From an uncultured Clostridia bacterium (GTDB lineage Bacteria; Bacillota; Clostridia; TANB77; CAG-508), in the NCBI GenBank assembly GCA_948530865.1, contig CAOTKV010000006.1:32668-96667 (forward strand): 64,000 nucleotides of DNA. The letters are read 5' to 3'. The translations under genes and the position numbers were made by a program. Shown piece by piece: positions 35,574 to 44,432 of this stretch (within the stretch, counting starts at the first letter, position 1; every line of letters starts with the position of its first letter). A model generated the notes under the pieces. The model saw only the letters and a list, made by a program, of their open reading frames with translations. It was not told where the DNA came from and did not search any database.

Positions 35574-36338
35574 ATGAAAAAAGAATTAAATACTCACAAA
35601 TCAAAAAGGATTTTTAAAATTATTTTAGTACTCTTAATTGTTACAATTTTATTTCTAATTATAAGGTCAACCTACTCGAAATATGTTACAAATGATGTAA
35701 AAGATGCAGACTTTAATATATCAAATTGGCATATATTAATTAATAATTTAGATATAAATAATGAAGAACAAATTAAAAAATTTTCAGAAACATTAAAACT
35801 TAATTATGTAAAAAATGAAAATGTTGCAGAAAATGTTATTGTACCAGGTTCTAGTGGATATTTTGATATAACCATTGAATCTACTGGAACAGAAATTCCT
35901 TTTAAATATGATGTTTCAATTGATAATACAAAATCAGAATTCCAAGATTTCAAAATTTTATCATATTCTATTAGTAATGATATAGATTTAACTTCTCCTG
36001 ATGCAGATAAAATACTTTATGATTCAAAAGAAGATATTAATCCAGAAGAATCTTCTGTAACTGGTATAATAGAACCAGCAAATAATGTTACGGATAAGAA
36101 TATAAATAATATTAGATTCTATGTAAAATGGTATGATGTTGATAGTAATATTGAAAATTATAATGAAATAGAAAATAAAGATATTTCTGATAACTATGGA
36201 GATGTAAAAGTTTCAAAACAAATAACTGAAGGTAAAGAAAAAGCTGAATTTACAGTTCCTGTAAAATTAGTAGTTACACAAATAACTCATAATGATTTAA
36301 ATACAAATACAACAAATACTAATACAATAGAACCTTAA
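35574..36338 (+). CDS. TasA/camelysin-like exported protein (STYSKY type)
   Basis: 254 residues: basic N-terminus, helix IILVLLIVTILFLII (about 16-30), then RSTYSKYVTNDVKDADFNIS. The STYSKY segment followed by A-x-[FV]-x-[IV]-x-x-W is the typical start of mature SipW-dependent fibre proteins. A beta-type domain (SSGYFDITIESTGTEIPFKYDV) follows, and the protein ends in an Asn-Thr repeat tail. It is the only plus-strand gene in the fibre cluster, has its own consensus promoter, and shares a bidirectional terminator with the operon arriving from the right. Confidence 0.78.
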   Translation: MKKELNTHKSKRIFKIILVLLIVTILFLIIRSTYSKYVTNDVKDADFNISNWHILINNLDINNEEQIKKFSETLKLNYVKNENVAENVIVPGSSGYFDITIESTGTEIPFKYDVSIDNTKSEFQDFKILSYSISNDIDLTSPDADKILYDSKEDINPEESSVTGIIEPANNVTDKNINNIRFYVKWYDVDSNIENYNEIENKDISDNYGDVKVSKQITEGKEKAEFTVPVKLVVTQITHNDLNTNTTNTNTIEP

Positions 36339-36349
36339 TTTAAAAGTAC

Positions 36350-36387
36350 AAAAAAGATTAAAGTTAATATTAACTTTAATCTTTTTT
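36350..36387. terminator. Bidirectional terminator between convergent fibre genes
   Basis: Perfect palindrome GATTAAAGTTAA / TTAACTTTAATC flanked by A6 on the left and T6 on the right, so it ends transcripts on both strands. Confidence 0.92.
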
Positions 36388-36394
36388 AGCTCTT

Positions 36395-37225
36395 TTATGG
36401 ATTTTGGGCTTCTTCACCTTTTTGAATTGCCTCTAATTTTACTGTTATTTTTATACAATAATTAGATCCTTCTTGACCTTTATTTGCTTCATAATATTCA
36501 TAAGCTTTTATTCCATAATCTGTATCTTTTTTATCATTATCTAATATTTCTGTTTCTGTTTCTCCTGTTTCATATGACCATACAACATTAAGTTTTATTC
36601 TTATGCTTTCTTCTGGAGCAACTGTTACTTCTTTAACTTCTGTAATATCATTATCTTGTAGTGCTATTTTAATATCAAATGGATATTCTTTTAGTTTATT
36701 TAATATCTCTTCTTCTGTAATAACAGTGCCTTCATATTCGTCACTAATCGCAAATTTTTCATCAAATATTTGCATTGCAACTATCTTGCAAGAAAGTGTT
36801 GCATCCATTTCACCACTATTTTTGGCTGTAATTTCTTGAGTGGCATCTGGCATTCCTGGATATACTTCATCTAATATTAAATCAAATTCTTCTTGACTAT
36901 CATCATTCATAAAGTCGATTTTCCAACTCTTAACATGTACATCAACACCCATTGTTACAGTAGATATATATATAAACCATGCATATGTATTAACAATTAA
37001 AGTTAATAACAATAAGACTACAGTTCTAACTTTTAGACCATTTCTTAATTTTTTACTTGCTATCTTCCTTTTTCTCTTTTTCTTTTTGTGTTTTACTGTT
37101 TTTTCATCTTTATTTAGAGGTTCATTACATATTAATTCATTATTAACTTCATTTTCAACAGCTTCTAAAAGAATCAATTCTTCTAATTCTTTATCGAGAG
37201 TTATCTCTAAATCTTCGTGACTCAT
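36395..37225 (-). CDS. TasA/camelysin-like protein with long basic N-terminal cytoplasmic part
   Basis: 276 residues from ATG 37225, which has GGAAGGAG five bases upstream; the ATG five codons earlier overlaps this site. Unusually, about 45 acidic residues and then a very basic stretch (KHKKKKRKRKIASKKLRNG) precede the helix VRTVVLLLLTLIVN and the motif TYAWFIYISTVTMGVDV. The mature part is beta-type with EVYPGMPDATQEITAKNSGE, like TasA-type domains. Last gene of the nine-gene fibre operon. The acidic/basic cytoplasmic extension is a feature not usual in TasA-like precursors. Confidence 0.75.
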   Translation of the reverse strand: MSHEDLEITLDKELEELILLEAVENEVNNELICNEPLNKDEKTVKHKKKKRKRKIASKKLRNGLKVRTVVLLLLTLIVNTYAWFIYISTVTMGVDVHVKSWKIDFMNDDSQEEFDLILDEVYPGMPDATQEITAKNSGEMDATLSCKIVAMQIFDEKFAISDEYEGTVITEEEILNKLKEYPFDIKIALQDNDITEVKEVTVAPEESIRIKLNVVWSYETGETETEILDNDKKDTDYGIKAYEYYEANKGQEGSNYCIKITVKLEAIQKGEEAQNP

Positions 37226-37264
37226 ATATACTCCTTCCATAACAGAATATTGTATTTTTAATAA

Positions 37265-37879
37265 TTATTGTTTATCCTCATCATCCTCATCATCTTCATC
37301 TTCCTCGTCGTCATCCTCATCGTCTTCATTTCTTCCTAATATTGAATCTTTTAATTGTAAAGATATTAGAACTGCAAAAGGAACAAATACTACAATATAA
37401 AATGCTGTCATATTATTCATTAACTTAGTTAATAAACTAATAATTACACATTTATATACTACTTTACCATAAATTTGATCTCCTGTTATAGTAGGATCTT
37501 CTGCTTCATTTGCTATACCTTTTGTGTGAAAAATTTTTCCTTCTTCTGTTTCATCTATTGCAACAATTTGGTGAGTTACAACTCTTCCATTAAATGTTCC
37601 TTGTTTTCCTAAGTAAGTTACATCATCACCAATTTTTAAATTATCAATTTGTTCTTCTTTTACTACTAAAACATCACCTACTAAATATTTAGGAACCATA
37701 CTTTCTGTTGCTACATTAAATACTCTAAATCCTCCAATTGCTTTTTCATTATTTGAAAATCTTTGAAGTGCTAAAACTGATATTAATAAAATTAGAACAA
37801 TAGTACAAATAATTTTTATTATTGTAACTATAATATTTAATACACTTTTCTTTTCTTTTACTTCTTTTTCCTTTTTCAT
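37265..37879 (-). CDS. sipW: SipW-type signal peptidase I with acidic C-terminal tail
   Basis: 204 residues from ATG 37879, immediately after the stop of the preceding gene; a TTG six codons earlier overlaps that gene. N-terminal helix, then FNVATESMVPKYLVGDVLVV with catalytic Ser in TESM, and GRVVTHQIVAID with the His that replaces Lys in this class. KGIANEAEDP and GKVVYKCVII are conserved region D/E equivalents, followed by a second helix and a cytoplasmic tail made of Asp and Glu (EDDEDDDEEDEDDEDDED). It should process the TasA-like proteins of this operon. The acidic tail may bind the basic N-termini of the substrates; that is inference. Confidence 0.88.
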   Translation of the reverse strand: MKKEKEVKEKKSVLNIIVTIIKIICTIVLILLISVLALQRFSNNEKAIGGFRVFNVATESMVPKYLVGDVLVVKEEQIDNLKIGDDVTYLGKQGTFNGRVVTHQIVAIDETEEGKIFHTKGIANEAEDPTITGDQIYGKVVYKCVIISLLTKLMNNMTAFYIVVFVPFAVLISLQLKDSILGRNEDDEDDDEEDEDDEDDEDKQ

Positions 37880-37880
37880 G

Positions 37881-39011
37881 TTATCTTTCACTTTCAAATT
37901 TATTTATTTTTTGAACATATTTAGCGATATGTTTTTTGAATATTTCTTGAATTTCTTTGTTTGAAGTAGTTCTTCTATATTTAACAATTCGATATTGCTT
38001 ACTAACTAAATTTTTCAATTGTTCTTCAGTAAGACTTTCATTAACATCAATAGTTCTTTCAACAACATTTGCTATTAATTGTTCTAGTAGTTCTTTTTTT
38101 CTTTTTCCACTAATTTCAGGATTTTCAACACATTCTAAAATTAAGTAATCAAGTAAAAATGTTTCATCTACAAATTTCTTTGCTTTTCCTCTATCTTTAT
38201 ACTTTCTTACTTTAGTTTCATTAGTGTTCTCTTCTGATTTTTTATTCATTTCTGTAATCAAAAAATCCCATAATTTAACTGCATATTGGAAATTAACGTT
38301 TTTTAACAAAACATTAGTCTTTTTTAGTGGTGGAGTTACTAATGGAACATGAGCACGATCTAACTCTTGATAAGTTGCAGTTAATGTTAAATTAATAACA
38401 TTTTTTTCTAATGCTCTTATTCTTTCTAACTGTCTTTTTAATTCATCAGATTTACCACTAGATTCAGTACTTGCAGTAAGCATAATTTGTATATCTATTT
38501 TGTTTTTTCCATTATAGGATTTTCCTTGATAATCAATTTTCTTGAATTCTTTATCTTTAGATTTATCTTTTGCCAGCTTATCTTTTTCTTTTTTTATAAT
38601 TATTAGCATTTTTTGTACTAATGTATAGATAAATCTATTTTCGTATGTATTAAATGTTTCTTCTTTAAAAACGTTTAATAACTTTCCTGGTTTTACCTCA
38701 CCATTTTCATCAACATCATCTATAAAAGAAGAATTTTTTGCTAAATTCTTTATACTTTCAACTGTAACCTTTTTTATTTTTTCTATTTTTACAACTTCTT
38801 CTTCATTTACAATTAACTTTGTTGGATTTCTTAAAATATTATCTAAATATTCTACTGTATCCTCCATTTTTTGAACCCAAAGAAATTGAGATTTAGGTCT
38901 ATTAGTTTCAATATTAACATCCATTTTAGAAGTTAAACGTTCATTAAATTTTTTTACATCACTATTATCTGCATCAGCATATAATTCAAAAACATTTAAT
39001 AATTTATCCAC
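37881..39011 (-). CDS. DUF2357-like partner of the McrB-like ATPase
   Basis: 376 residues from GTG 39011 (GGAGGGTACA upstream). It has no signal or membrane segment. The stretch EETFNTYENRFIYTLVQKML resembles the E-x-x-[FY]-[DN]-T-x-E-N-R-F motif of DUF2357 proteins, which often accompany McrB-type AAA+ ATPases. A Lys-rich central part and LPL-TPPLKKTNVLLKNVNFQY follow. No PD-(D/E)XK nuclease motif was identified, so a nuclease role is not supported. It lies 18 bases downstream of the McrB-like gene; a complex between them is inferred. Confidence 0.6.
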   Translation of the reverse strand: MDKLLNVFELYADADNSDVKKFNERLTSKMDVNIETNRPKSQFLWVQKMEDTVEYLDNILRNPTKLIVNEEEVVKIEKIKKVTVESIKNLAKNSSFIDDVDENGEVKPGKLLNVFKEETFNTYENRFIYTLVQKMLIIIKKEKDKLAKDKSKDKEFKKIDYQGKSYNGKNKIDIQIMLTASTESSGKSDELKRQLERIRALEKNVINLTLTATYQELDRAHVPLVTPPLKKTNVLLKNVNFQYAVKLWDFLITEMNKKSEENTNETKVRKYKDRGKAKKFVDETFLLDYLILECVENPEISGKRKKELLEQLIANVVERTIDVNESLTEEQLKNLVSKQYRIVKYRRTTSNKEIQEIFKKHIAKYVQKINKFESER

Positions 39012-39029
39012 TGTACCCTCCTAGAATAA

Positions 39030-40565
39030 CTATCCTAATTTCTTTAGTCTTAATACATATTCTATACATTCTTTCATTTTGCCTTTACCAAAAGTTTTAT
39101 CTAAGAATGTAACAAATCCATCTATTTCATCTTTTATATAAGCAATATTTAATTGCTCAAATTTTCTTAAAACTTTTTTTGCCATGAAGTAATCTATACC
39201 TTCAACTTCATCTCCACCACATGCAACGTATGCTGCAACGAATTTTCCTAAGTGTGTAACAATACGGTTACCAAAAGCAACTCTAAAGTGTTTGATAACA
39301 TAATCATCCATTTCATTTATTTTCTTCCAAAGATCATCAGAAACTGGGTGTTCTGCTTTTGCTTTTTCAAATAAAGAATCTAAATATGTAAAGTTAACAT
39401 CCATCGGTGGTGTATCTTCTGCTTCAAATGCTTGTCCTTTTTCATTTATATCAATAGGCATTGCTCTATCGTAAACTTTATCTGTTACCATAAATGTTGA
39501 ATCATCATTATTGATTGTTCCAATATACCAAGTATTTGCTGGTATTTTAATTCTTCCACCTATAATATGTTTTGGATCATTTTCCCATGGACTAGAAACA
39601 ACTTCAATAATCCATTCATCTCTATTTGGCATTTCCAAAATAGAAAGCATTTCAGCAAAATAGTATTCAACACGAGCCAAGTTCATTTCGTCTAATATTA
39701 CAGTATATACATCATCAGTATATGAAGCTATATATAATTGTTCTAATAATTGTGTTTCATTAAACTTTTTAGTAAATTCATTAAAATATCCAAAAAGTTC
39801 TGTTCTATCTCTCCATGAAGGTTGTACTGATACAACACATGAATCATGTTTTAAGAATTTTCCCCAAGCATAAGCAAGTGATGTTTTACCAGTACCAGAG
39901 ATACCTTGTAATATAACTAATTTTGTTGATGCAAGACCAGCTATAAATGTACGAATCATTGGTAATGTATAATATAAATGTAATCTTGAAGCAGCAAAAT
40001 TTCTAAATGTATTACATAATTCTTCTAATTCAAAATCATTATTATAGTTTTGAACTTTATATTTTGCAAATTTTTTATCAATAATTGTTAATCTTGTAAA
40101 TCTTACTCCATCTGCATTTTCAATTTCTTCTTTATTTTCACCATTTGCTTGGCTAATATCCATTTCTGATGCTTCGTCTGGGCTTAAACCTAATTGAGAA
40201 ACTTTCATTGCTAAAATCTCTTCTCTTTCTTTAGTCATTTTAGCAACTCTTTTATTTAAATCTGCAACTTCTTTTACCATACTTTCTTGTTCTACAAGTG
40301 TTTTTCTAAATCTAATATATTTTCTTAATATTAGAAAAACTAAAAGAACAGATAATATTAAAATAATTGCAACTGCAGCTATAGCAATTGCTACAAGAAT
40401 CCATTCTTGTCCTGAAAAATCATTCTTATATTCCTTTATTAAGTGAATATAATTTGGAATATCAAAAACTTGTCTAATTCCATTAATTATTCCAAACACA
40501 ATTGTTTTTACTCCTGCAAAAAATTCATTTAAAAATTCATATAAGAATCTTACATAAGTGTCCAT
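39030..40565 (-). CDS. Membrane-anchored McrB-like AAA+ ATPase
   Basis: 511 residues. Amphipathic N-terminal part, one membrane helix (about 55-83, WILVAIAIAAVAIILILSVL), a coiled coil (about 88-118), then an AAA+ module. Walker A GISGTGKTS is at about 221-229, Walker B VILDEMNLARVEYYFAEML at about 289-307, and sensor region GTINNDDSTFMVTDKVYDRA follows. The DEMN-L-A-x-x-x-Y-F-x-E pattern and sensor are of the McrB/MoxR kind. McrB itself is a soluble GTPase of a restriction system, but here the domain is fixed to the membrane and encoded among secretion genes, pointing to a remodelling role at the envelope. Confidence 0.8.
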   Translation of the reverse strand: MDTYVRFLYEFLNEFFAGVKTIVFGIINGIRQVFDIPNYIHLIKEYKNDFSGQEWILVAIAIAAVAIILILSVLLVFLILRKYIRFRKTLVEQESMVKEVADLNKRVAKMTKEREEILAMKVSQLGLSPDEASEMDISQANGENKEEIENADGVRFTRLTIIDKKFAKYKVQNYNNDFELEELCNTFRNFAASRLHLYYTLPMIRTFIAGLASTKLVILQGISGTGKTSLAYAWGKFLKHDSCVVSVQPSWRDRTELFGYFNEFTKKFNETQLLEQLYIASYTDDVYTVILDEMNLARVEYYFAEMLSILEMPNRDEWIIEVVSSPWENDPKHIIGGRIKIPANTWYIGTINNDDSTFMVTDKVYDRAMPIDINEKGQAFEAEDTPPMDVNFTYLDSLFEKAKAEHPVSDDLWKKINEMDDYVIKHFRVAFGNRIVTHLGKFVAAYVACGGDEVEGIDYFMAKKVLRKFEQLNIAYIKDEIDGFVTFLDKTFGKGKMKECIEYVLRLKKLG

Positions 40566-40583
40566 TACATTTCCTCCATATTT

Positions 40584-41582
40584 TTAAACTTCTAATGTTC
40601 GTAATTTTTTATATTTCTTTTTATTTATATCATATGTATCTACTATTATGCAATTAAAAATATTTAATATCTTTAATTCATCTTCTGTAAGTTTAGGCAT
40701 ATCTTTTTCTGTTCTTAAACAGAAAGTAAAACCACGTTTAGTAAGTTCATAAACACTATCTTTGTTATCACAGAAATTATTATAATTAATTTCAAAAGAT
40801 ATTTTATCTTGACTTGCTTGACAGTTTAAAATTGTTAACAATTGTTCAAGTTTTTTCTTTTTAGCAAATAAATCTGTTGAAAAATCTATAACATAAGTTT
40901 TTGTGAAATTCCCATCTAATATATCTTTAAGCGCTTTTATAGCAATCATTGGATATTCAACAAATAATTTATCTTCATTAACTATATCTTCATTAAATGT
41001 ATCTTCAATTGCATCTTTGCTAAACACATCTGGAAATGCAAAATTATATTTAAGTTTGGCTCTATAAAAAGTATTATCTGATGAAACAATTTTATTTATT
41101 TCCAATTCAAACTCATCCGAATTATATCCATTCAAAAGTTCATTTACTTCATTCATATCTGTTTCTACTATTTTAGTAAATGTATTTTCAAAGTCATCAT
41201 CTTCAGCTGATTTCAAATTAAATTTATTAACTCGCTTTTCAGCAATTTTTTTAACAACTTCAGATATTTCTATATTTTTTCTTACAAAATCGAAATAGAA
41301 AAAGTATTGAAATAACATTAATGTATTTTCTACATTTTCCTCATTTGCTTTTTCTTTTTTAACTAGATTATTTGCTCTTATTTTTAATGCTTCATATATT
41401 CTTCTGTAAAATACTCTTATCTTTTCATCTACTCCAAAATTATAATATCTAGCATCTATATAAGTTTGAATTAATTCTTCACAAACATTTCTATCATATT
41501 TACTTTTTAAAATTATACTGCAATATCTTTTTAATCTTTTTTGAGTTTTACTTATATGATTTTCTATAATATTATTCATCAT
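40584..41582 (-). CDS. Unknown 332-residue protein of the fibre operon
   Basis: Soluble, Asn/Lys/Asp-rich. The N-terminal half is helical (ENHISKTQKRLKRYCSIILK). The C-terminal half, about residues 215-330, alternates strands and helices: KTYVIDFSTDLFAKK, KISFEINYNNFCDNKDSVYE, LTKRGFTFCLRT and FNCIIVDTYDI. That order is loosely like an EAL-type barrel without its catalytic residues, but I would not assign it. Its start overlaps the preceding gene by 11 bases, and it is followed 18 bases later by the McrB-like ATPase, so these three genes may act as one complex. Confidence 0.7.
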   Translation of the reverse strand: MMNNIIENHISKTQKRLKRYCSIILKSKYDRNVCEELIQTYIDARYYNFGVDEKIRVFYRRIYEALKIRANNLVKKEKANEENVENTLMLFQYFFYFDFVRKNIEISEVVKKIAEKRVNKFNLKSAEDDDFENTFTKIVETDMNEVNELLNGYNSDEFELEINKIVSSDNTFYRAKLKYNFAFPDVFSKDAIEDTFNEDIVNEDKLFVEYPMIAIKALKDILDGNFTKTYVIDFSTDLFAKKKKLEQLLTILNCQASQDKISFEINYNNFCDNKDSVYELTKRGFTFCLRTEKDMPKLTEDELKILNIFNCIIVDTYDINKKKYKKLRTLEV

Positions 41583-42600
41583 TATCTCCCTTTTTCGTTT
41601 GTTCTAATACAGTTGTTCCTGAAAGAACTCTTAGCGTATTTTCATCTGGAATTGAATAATCTTTTGTTACATCTTTTTTATAAAATTTTATAAATTCACT
41701 ATCAGATTGTGCAACTTTAACTTTAATTTTATTTATATATTCATATGAAGGTCTTGGACCAATTTGTATTGTTTCAACTTCTGTATAATTATTGGCTGTA
41801 TTATCTAAAACAATAATATTGGGATCAAATTGTATTTCAAGTTCTGCTTCTGCTTTATCAGAATCATTTGTTAATATAACATTTAAATATGGACTATTTG
41901 CACTATCTTCAACTTGATATGTTATTCCATCTTTTCCTGCATAAATATATAAATTTCCATATAAAGTTTCTGTATACGGTGAAATTGCATCTGCTCTAAT
42001 TTTTATATGTACATATTCACCTTCTTTAAAATCACTGTTTTTTGGAGTTATATTCATAGTAAATTCATCTACATTATCATTAGATATTAATCTTGTTGTT
42101 TTTCCACTTAAAATTGGATCTATTTGTAAGTCTATATAAGCACTTCCTAAAGAAAATGTATTTAATTGCTCTTCTGTCATTTCATTTGGACTTTGCTCTA
42201 CACAAGATAATGCAGTATCTGTAACATTTTTATATTTGAAAACTTCAACATCAAATTTTAATTCATACTCTATATCTACTTTTGATTTTTTTAAAGTATT
42301 TTTTCTACTATACATTTCAATTGTTGCAATATTAGTTTTTGTTCCTCTACTACCTGACCAATTCTTTATTTCAAATCTTGTATTTTCATTTTTGGCTAAT
42401 ATGTTACTTGTAAAGTAGAATTCTTTTGAATTCAAATATGCAGTCCTAATAGCTGAATAAACAAACTTCGATAAAGAAACTGTTGCTGGAAAAATAACTT
42501 TAACACTCATCAATATTATTATGATAGCGATTATAAATAGCATTATTAATCTTTTATAACCACTATTTTTTCTTCTTGTTTTTCCTCTACCTTCTTTCAA
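41572..42600 (-). CDS. Single-TM exported protein with TasA-like features
   Basis: 342 residues with start TTG 42600 behind AAGGATGG; no better ATG exists before the membrane helix. Basic N-terminus, helix LIMLFIIAIIIILMSVKVIF (about 18-38), then a long beta-type extracellular domain (RFEIKNWSG, AYIDLQIDPILSGKTTRL, EFTMNITPKNSDFKEGEYV). The domain has the broad character of fibre or pilus backbone subunits but lacks the TYAWF or STYSKY motif. It lies between a smaller surface protein and the unknown gene at 40584 in one operon. Confidence 0.68.
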   Translation of the reverse strand: MKEGRGKTRRKNSGYKRLIMLFIIAIIIILMSVKVIFPATVSLSKFVYSAIRTAYLNSKEFYFTSNILAKNENTRFEIKNWSGSRGTKTNIATIEMYSRKNTLKKSKVDIEYELKFDVEVFKYKNVTDTALSCVEQSPNEMTEEQLNTFSLGSAYIDLQIDPILSGKTTRLISNDNVDEFTMNITPKNSDFKEGEYVHIKIRADAISPYTETLYGNLYIYAGKDGITYQVEDSANSPYLNVILTNDSDKAEAELEIQFDPNIIVLDNTANNYTEVETIQIGPRPSYEYINKIKVKVAQSDSEFIKFYKKDVTKDYSIPDENTLRVLSGTTVLEQTKKGDNDE

Positions 42601-42617
42601 TTAAACCATCCTTTATA

Positions 42618-43223
42618 TTATCTATAAATTTGTCTTGCATCAATTTTTACTTCAATACAATCTATTATATTTTGGTATTCAGATTTTTTGTATTCTTCTC
42701 CTTCTGGATAAGAAATTTTCAATGTATATGTTCTAGTTTGATCTTTAGTTCTATCTAACTTATGAGCAACTTCTTCATATATACATTTGAAATATGTATT
42801 ATATTCATCTTGTTTTATATTATTACGTATATTATTTTCTTTGCTATCATCAACATAAAGTTCATATTTTAATGGTAAATTTGTAGTTGTTCTTAATTCT
42901 AAGTCGTATTCTATATTAGTATCTGCACGATACTTTTCACCATCTACCATTTTAAAATTAGAAACTGTTATTTTATATTCTTTAGGTTCTTTATCATCTG
43001 GTCCAATTTCACCTATATTAATTGTTTCAGCATCATAAGTGTCATCAATACAGAAGAATGCGACATCAACATCAGCAGTCGAATTTGCTTCTGATTCGAA
43101 CAATGAATATGAGTCAAATAGTATTCTGTAAAGTGTAATTAATATAAAAAGGCAGATTAAGCATTTTATTCTGCGCTTTATTCTTACTATTCTCCTTTTT
43201 CTTCGGTATCTTCCTCTAACCAT
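42618..43223 (-). CDS. TasA-like small exported protein
   Basis: 201 residues with a very basic N-terminus (RGRYRRKRRIVRIKRRIK), a helix CLICLFILITLYRILF, then DSYSLFESEANSTADVDVAF. The S-x-S-x-F-x-S-x-A-x-S-x-x-D-V pattern just after the helix resembles the start of SipW-dependent proteins. The domain after it is beta-type (KEYKITVSNFKMVDGEKYRA, RTYTLKISYPEGEEYKKSE). Contains three or more cysteines. It follows the SipW-type peptidase by 22 bases, consistent with being its substrate. Confidence 0.7.
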   Translation of the reverse strand: MVRGRYRRKRRIVRIKRRIKCLICLFILITLYRILFDSYSLFESEANSTADVDVAFFCIDDTYDAETINIGEIGPDDKEPKEYKITVSNFKMVDGEKYRADTNIEYDLELRTTTNLPLKYELYVDDSKENNIRNNIKQDEYNTYFKCIYEEVAHKLDRTKDQTRTYTLKISYPEGEEYKKSEYQNIIDCIEVKIDARQIYR

Positions 43224-43245
43224 AATATTCCTTTCAAATTTATCC

Positions 43246-43740
43246 TTATTGTACTTCTTTATTTTTTGGTTTTATTCCAAAAATAATTCTTATTGTAATT
43301 ATAGAAAAAATTATTGCAATAAGAACTTGTGGAGTTTTTAATACTTTTATCCAAGTTCCAACATTATTAAATATGTATACAACCTTTCCAACAACATCAT
43401 TCGAAGTTATTGGAGAATCTTTTGATGTATTTGCATCTCCTTTAGTTATTAAATTATCTTCTGTTTTTTCTATTACTCTATGTGTTATAAAATCTTTTCC
43501 ACTTTTATATGTAATAATATCATTTACATTTACATCTTTCGTAAGCTTAACTATTACAATATCTTGTGGTTTTATTGTACTTTCCATACTACCTGTTATA
43601 ACTCTAAAAATTGTATAACCGCAAAATTCTATATGATCTTTATGAAATACTTTTAATTGTGCATAACAATATGAAACAATTATTAGAATTATTATCAATA
43701 TAATCATTAAAAAATCAATTTTTTCAAACCATTTTTTCAT
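43246..43740 (-). CDS. sipW: SipW-type signal peptidase I
   Basis: 164 residues from ATG 43740, supported by AGGTGAG four bases upstream; a GTG three codons earlier overlaps that site and the preceding gene. N-terminal helix, FRVITGSMESTIKPQDIVIV with Ser nucleophile (GSMESTIKP box), KDFITHRVIEK with catalytic His, KGDANTSKDSPI and VVGKVVYIFNNVG, then a C-terminal helix. It is a compact and complete member of the Ser-His class that processes TasA-like fibre proteins. It is coupled to the upstream TasA-like gene by overlap of its ribosome site. Confidence 0.92.
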   Translation of the reverse strand: MKKWFEKIDFLMIILIIILIIVSYCYAQLKVFHKDHIEFCGYTIFRVITGSMESTIKPQDIVIVKLTKDVNVNDIITYKSGKDFITHRVIEKTEDNLITKGDANTSKDSPITSNDVVGKVVYIFNNVGTWIKVLKTPQVLIAIIFSIITIRIIFGIKPKNKEVQ

Positions 43741-43741
43741 T

Positions 43742-44419
43742 TTACTCACCTGTATACTGAATTGCTTTAACAGTAACTGGAATTTCTAAATCATTTTCTC
43801 TAAAAGCATTCATTCCAAGTATTGTATCCATTTCATTAATTTTATCATATGGACTATCACTATTTCCAAATGGCCAATTAATTTTTACTGTAACATTATC
43901 TATACATTTTGCTTCATCTTTAATTTCTGATAATGGCTTTATTCTATTAATAGTAACTATATCATTTTCTTCATCTAGTTTATATTCTAGTGTTTTTCCA
44001 TCTGCCAAATATACATCTTCTAATTTTAAGTTAGTTTCTTTTAAGCTTTTTAAATCTAATTTTATTTCATATTTAAAAGATGTATCAGTTTGTGCTGGAT
44101 CTATTTTTATATAAAATTCACCATTCATTCCTGGTGCTGCTTTATTTTTTTCAAGATTACTACCATATATATTTTTGTCATCTTTCCAAATAAAATCATT
44201 TTTAGTTATTTGGAATTGTACACTTCTTACTTGTTCTTCGCCTTCGATTTCTGGTAGTACTGTTATATCTGTTTCATTAACTTTTATAATCCATTGTCCT
44301 ATTGTTGCTTGAACATCTCCTTCTGCCTCGCCAACATATTTTGAATATGTTGATTTCAATATAAAAATTAATAAAATTAGTATTAATATAATTATTAGAA
44401 ATTTAACTTTTTTCTTCAC
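43742..44419 (-). CDS. TasA/camelysin-like exported protein (STYSKY type)
   Basis: 225 residues from GTG 44419 (AGGTGAG upstream). Helix FLIIILILILLIFIL (about 7-21), then KSTYSKYVGEAEGDVQATIG with W at the next position, the typical mature start of SipW-dependent proteins. The beta-type domain includes PGMNGEFYIKIDPAQTDTSF, which parallels PGSSGYFDITIESTGTEIPF of the gene at 35574-36338, so the two are paralogues. It is the second gene of the operon and lies next to an intact SipW-type peptidase. Confidence 0.82.
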   Translation of the reverse strand: MKKKVKFLIIILILILLIFILKSTYSKYVGEAEGDVQATIGQWIIKVNETDITVLPEIEGEEQVRSVQFQITKNDFIWKDDKNIYGSNLEKNKAAPGMNGEFYIKIDPAQTDTSFKYEIKLDLKSLKETNLKLEDVYLADGKTLEYKLDEENDIVTINRIKPLSEIKDEAKCIDNVTVKINWPFGNSDSPYDKINEMDTILGMNAFRENDLEIPVTVKAIQYTGE

Positions 44420-44432
44420 TATAATTTCTCAC

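Noticed and set aside
37881..40565. McrBC-type restriction module
   Set aside because: The ATPase has a membrane helix, the partner shows no visible nuclease motif, and the genes lie inside a secretion operon; only domain similarity supports restriction.
40584..41582. EAL-domain c-di-GMP phosphodiesterase
   Set aside because: Only a loose strand-helix order is similar; no EAL, DDFG or other catalytic motif is present.
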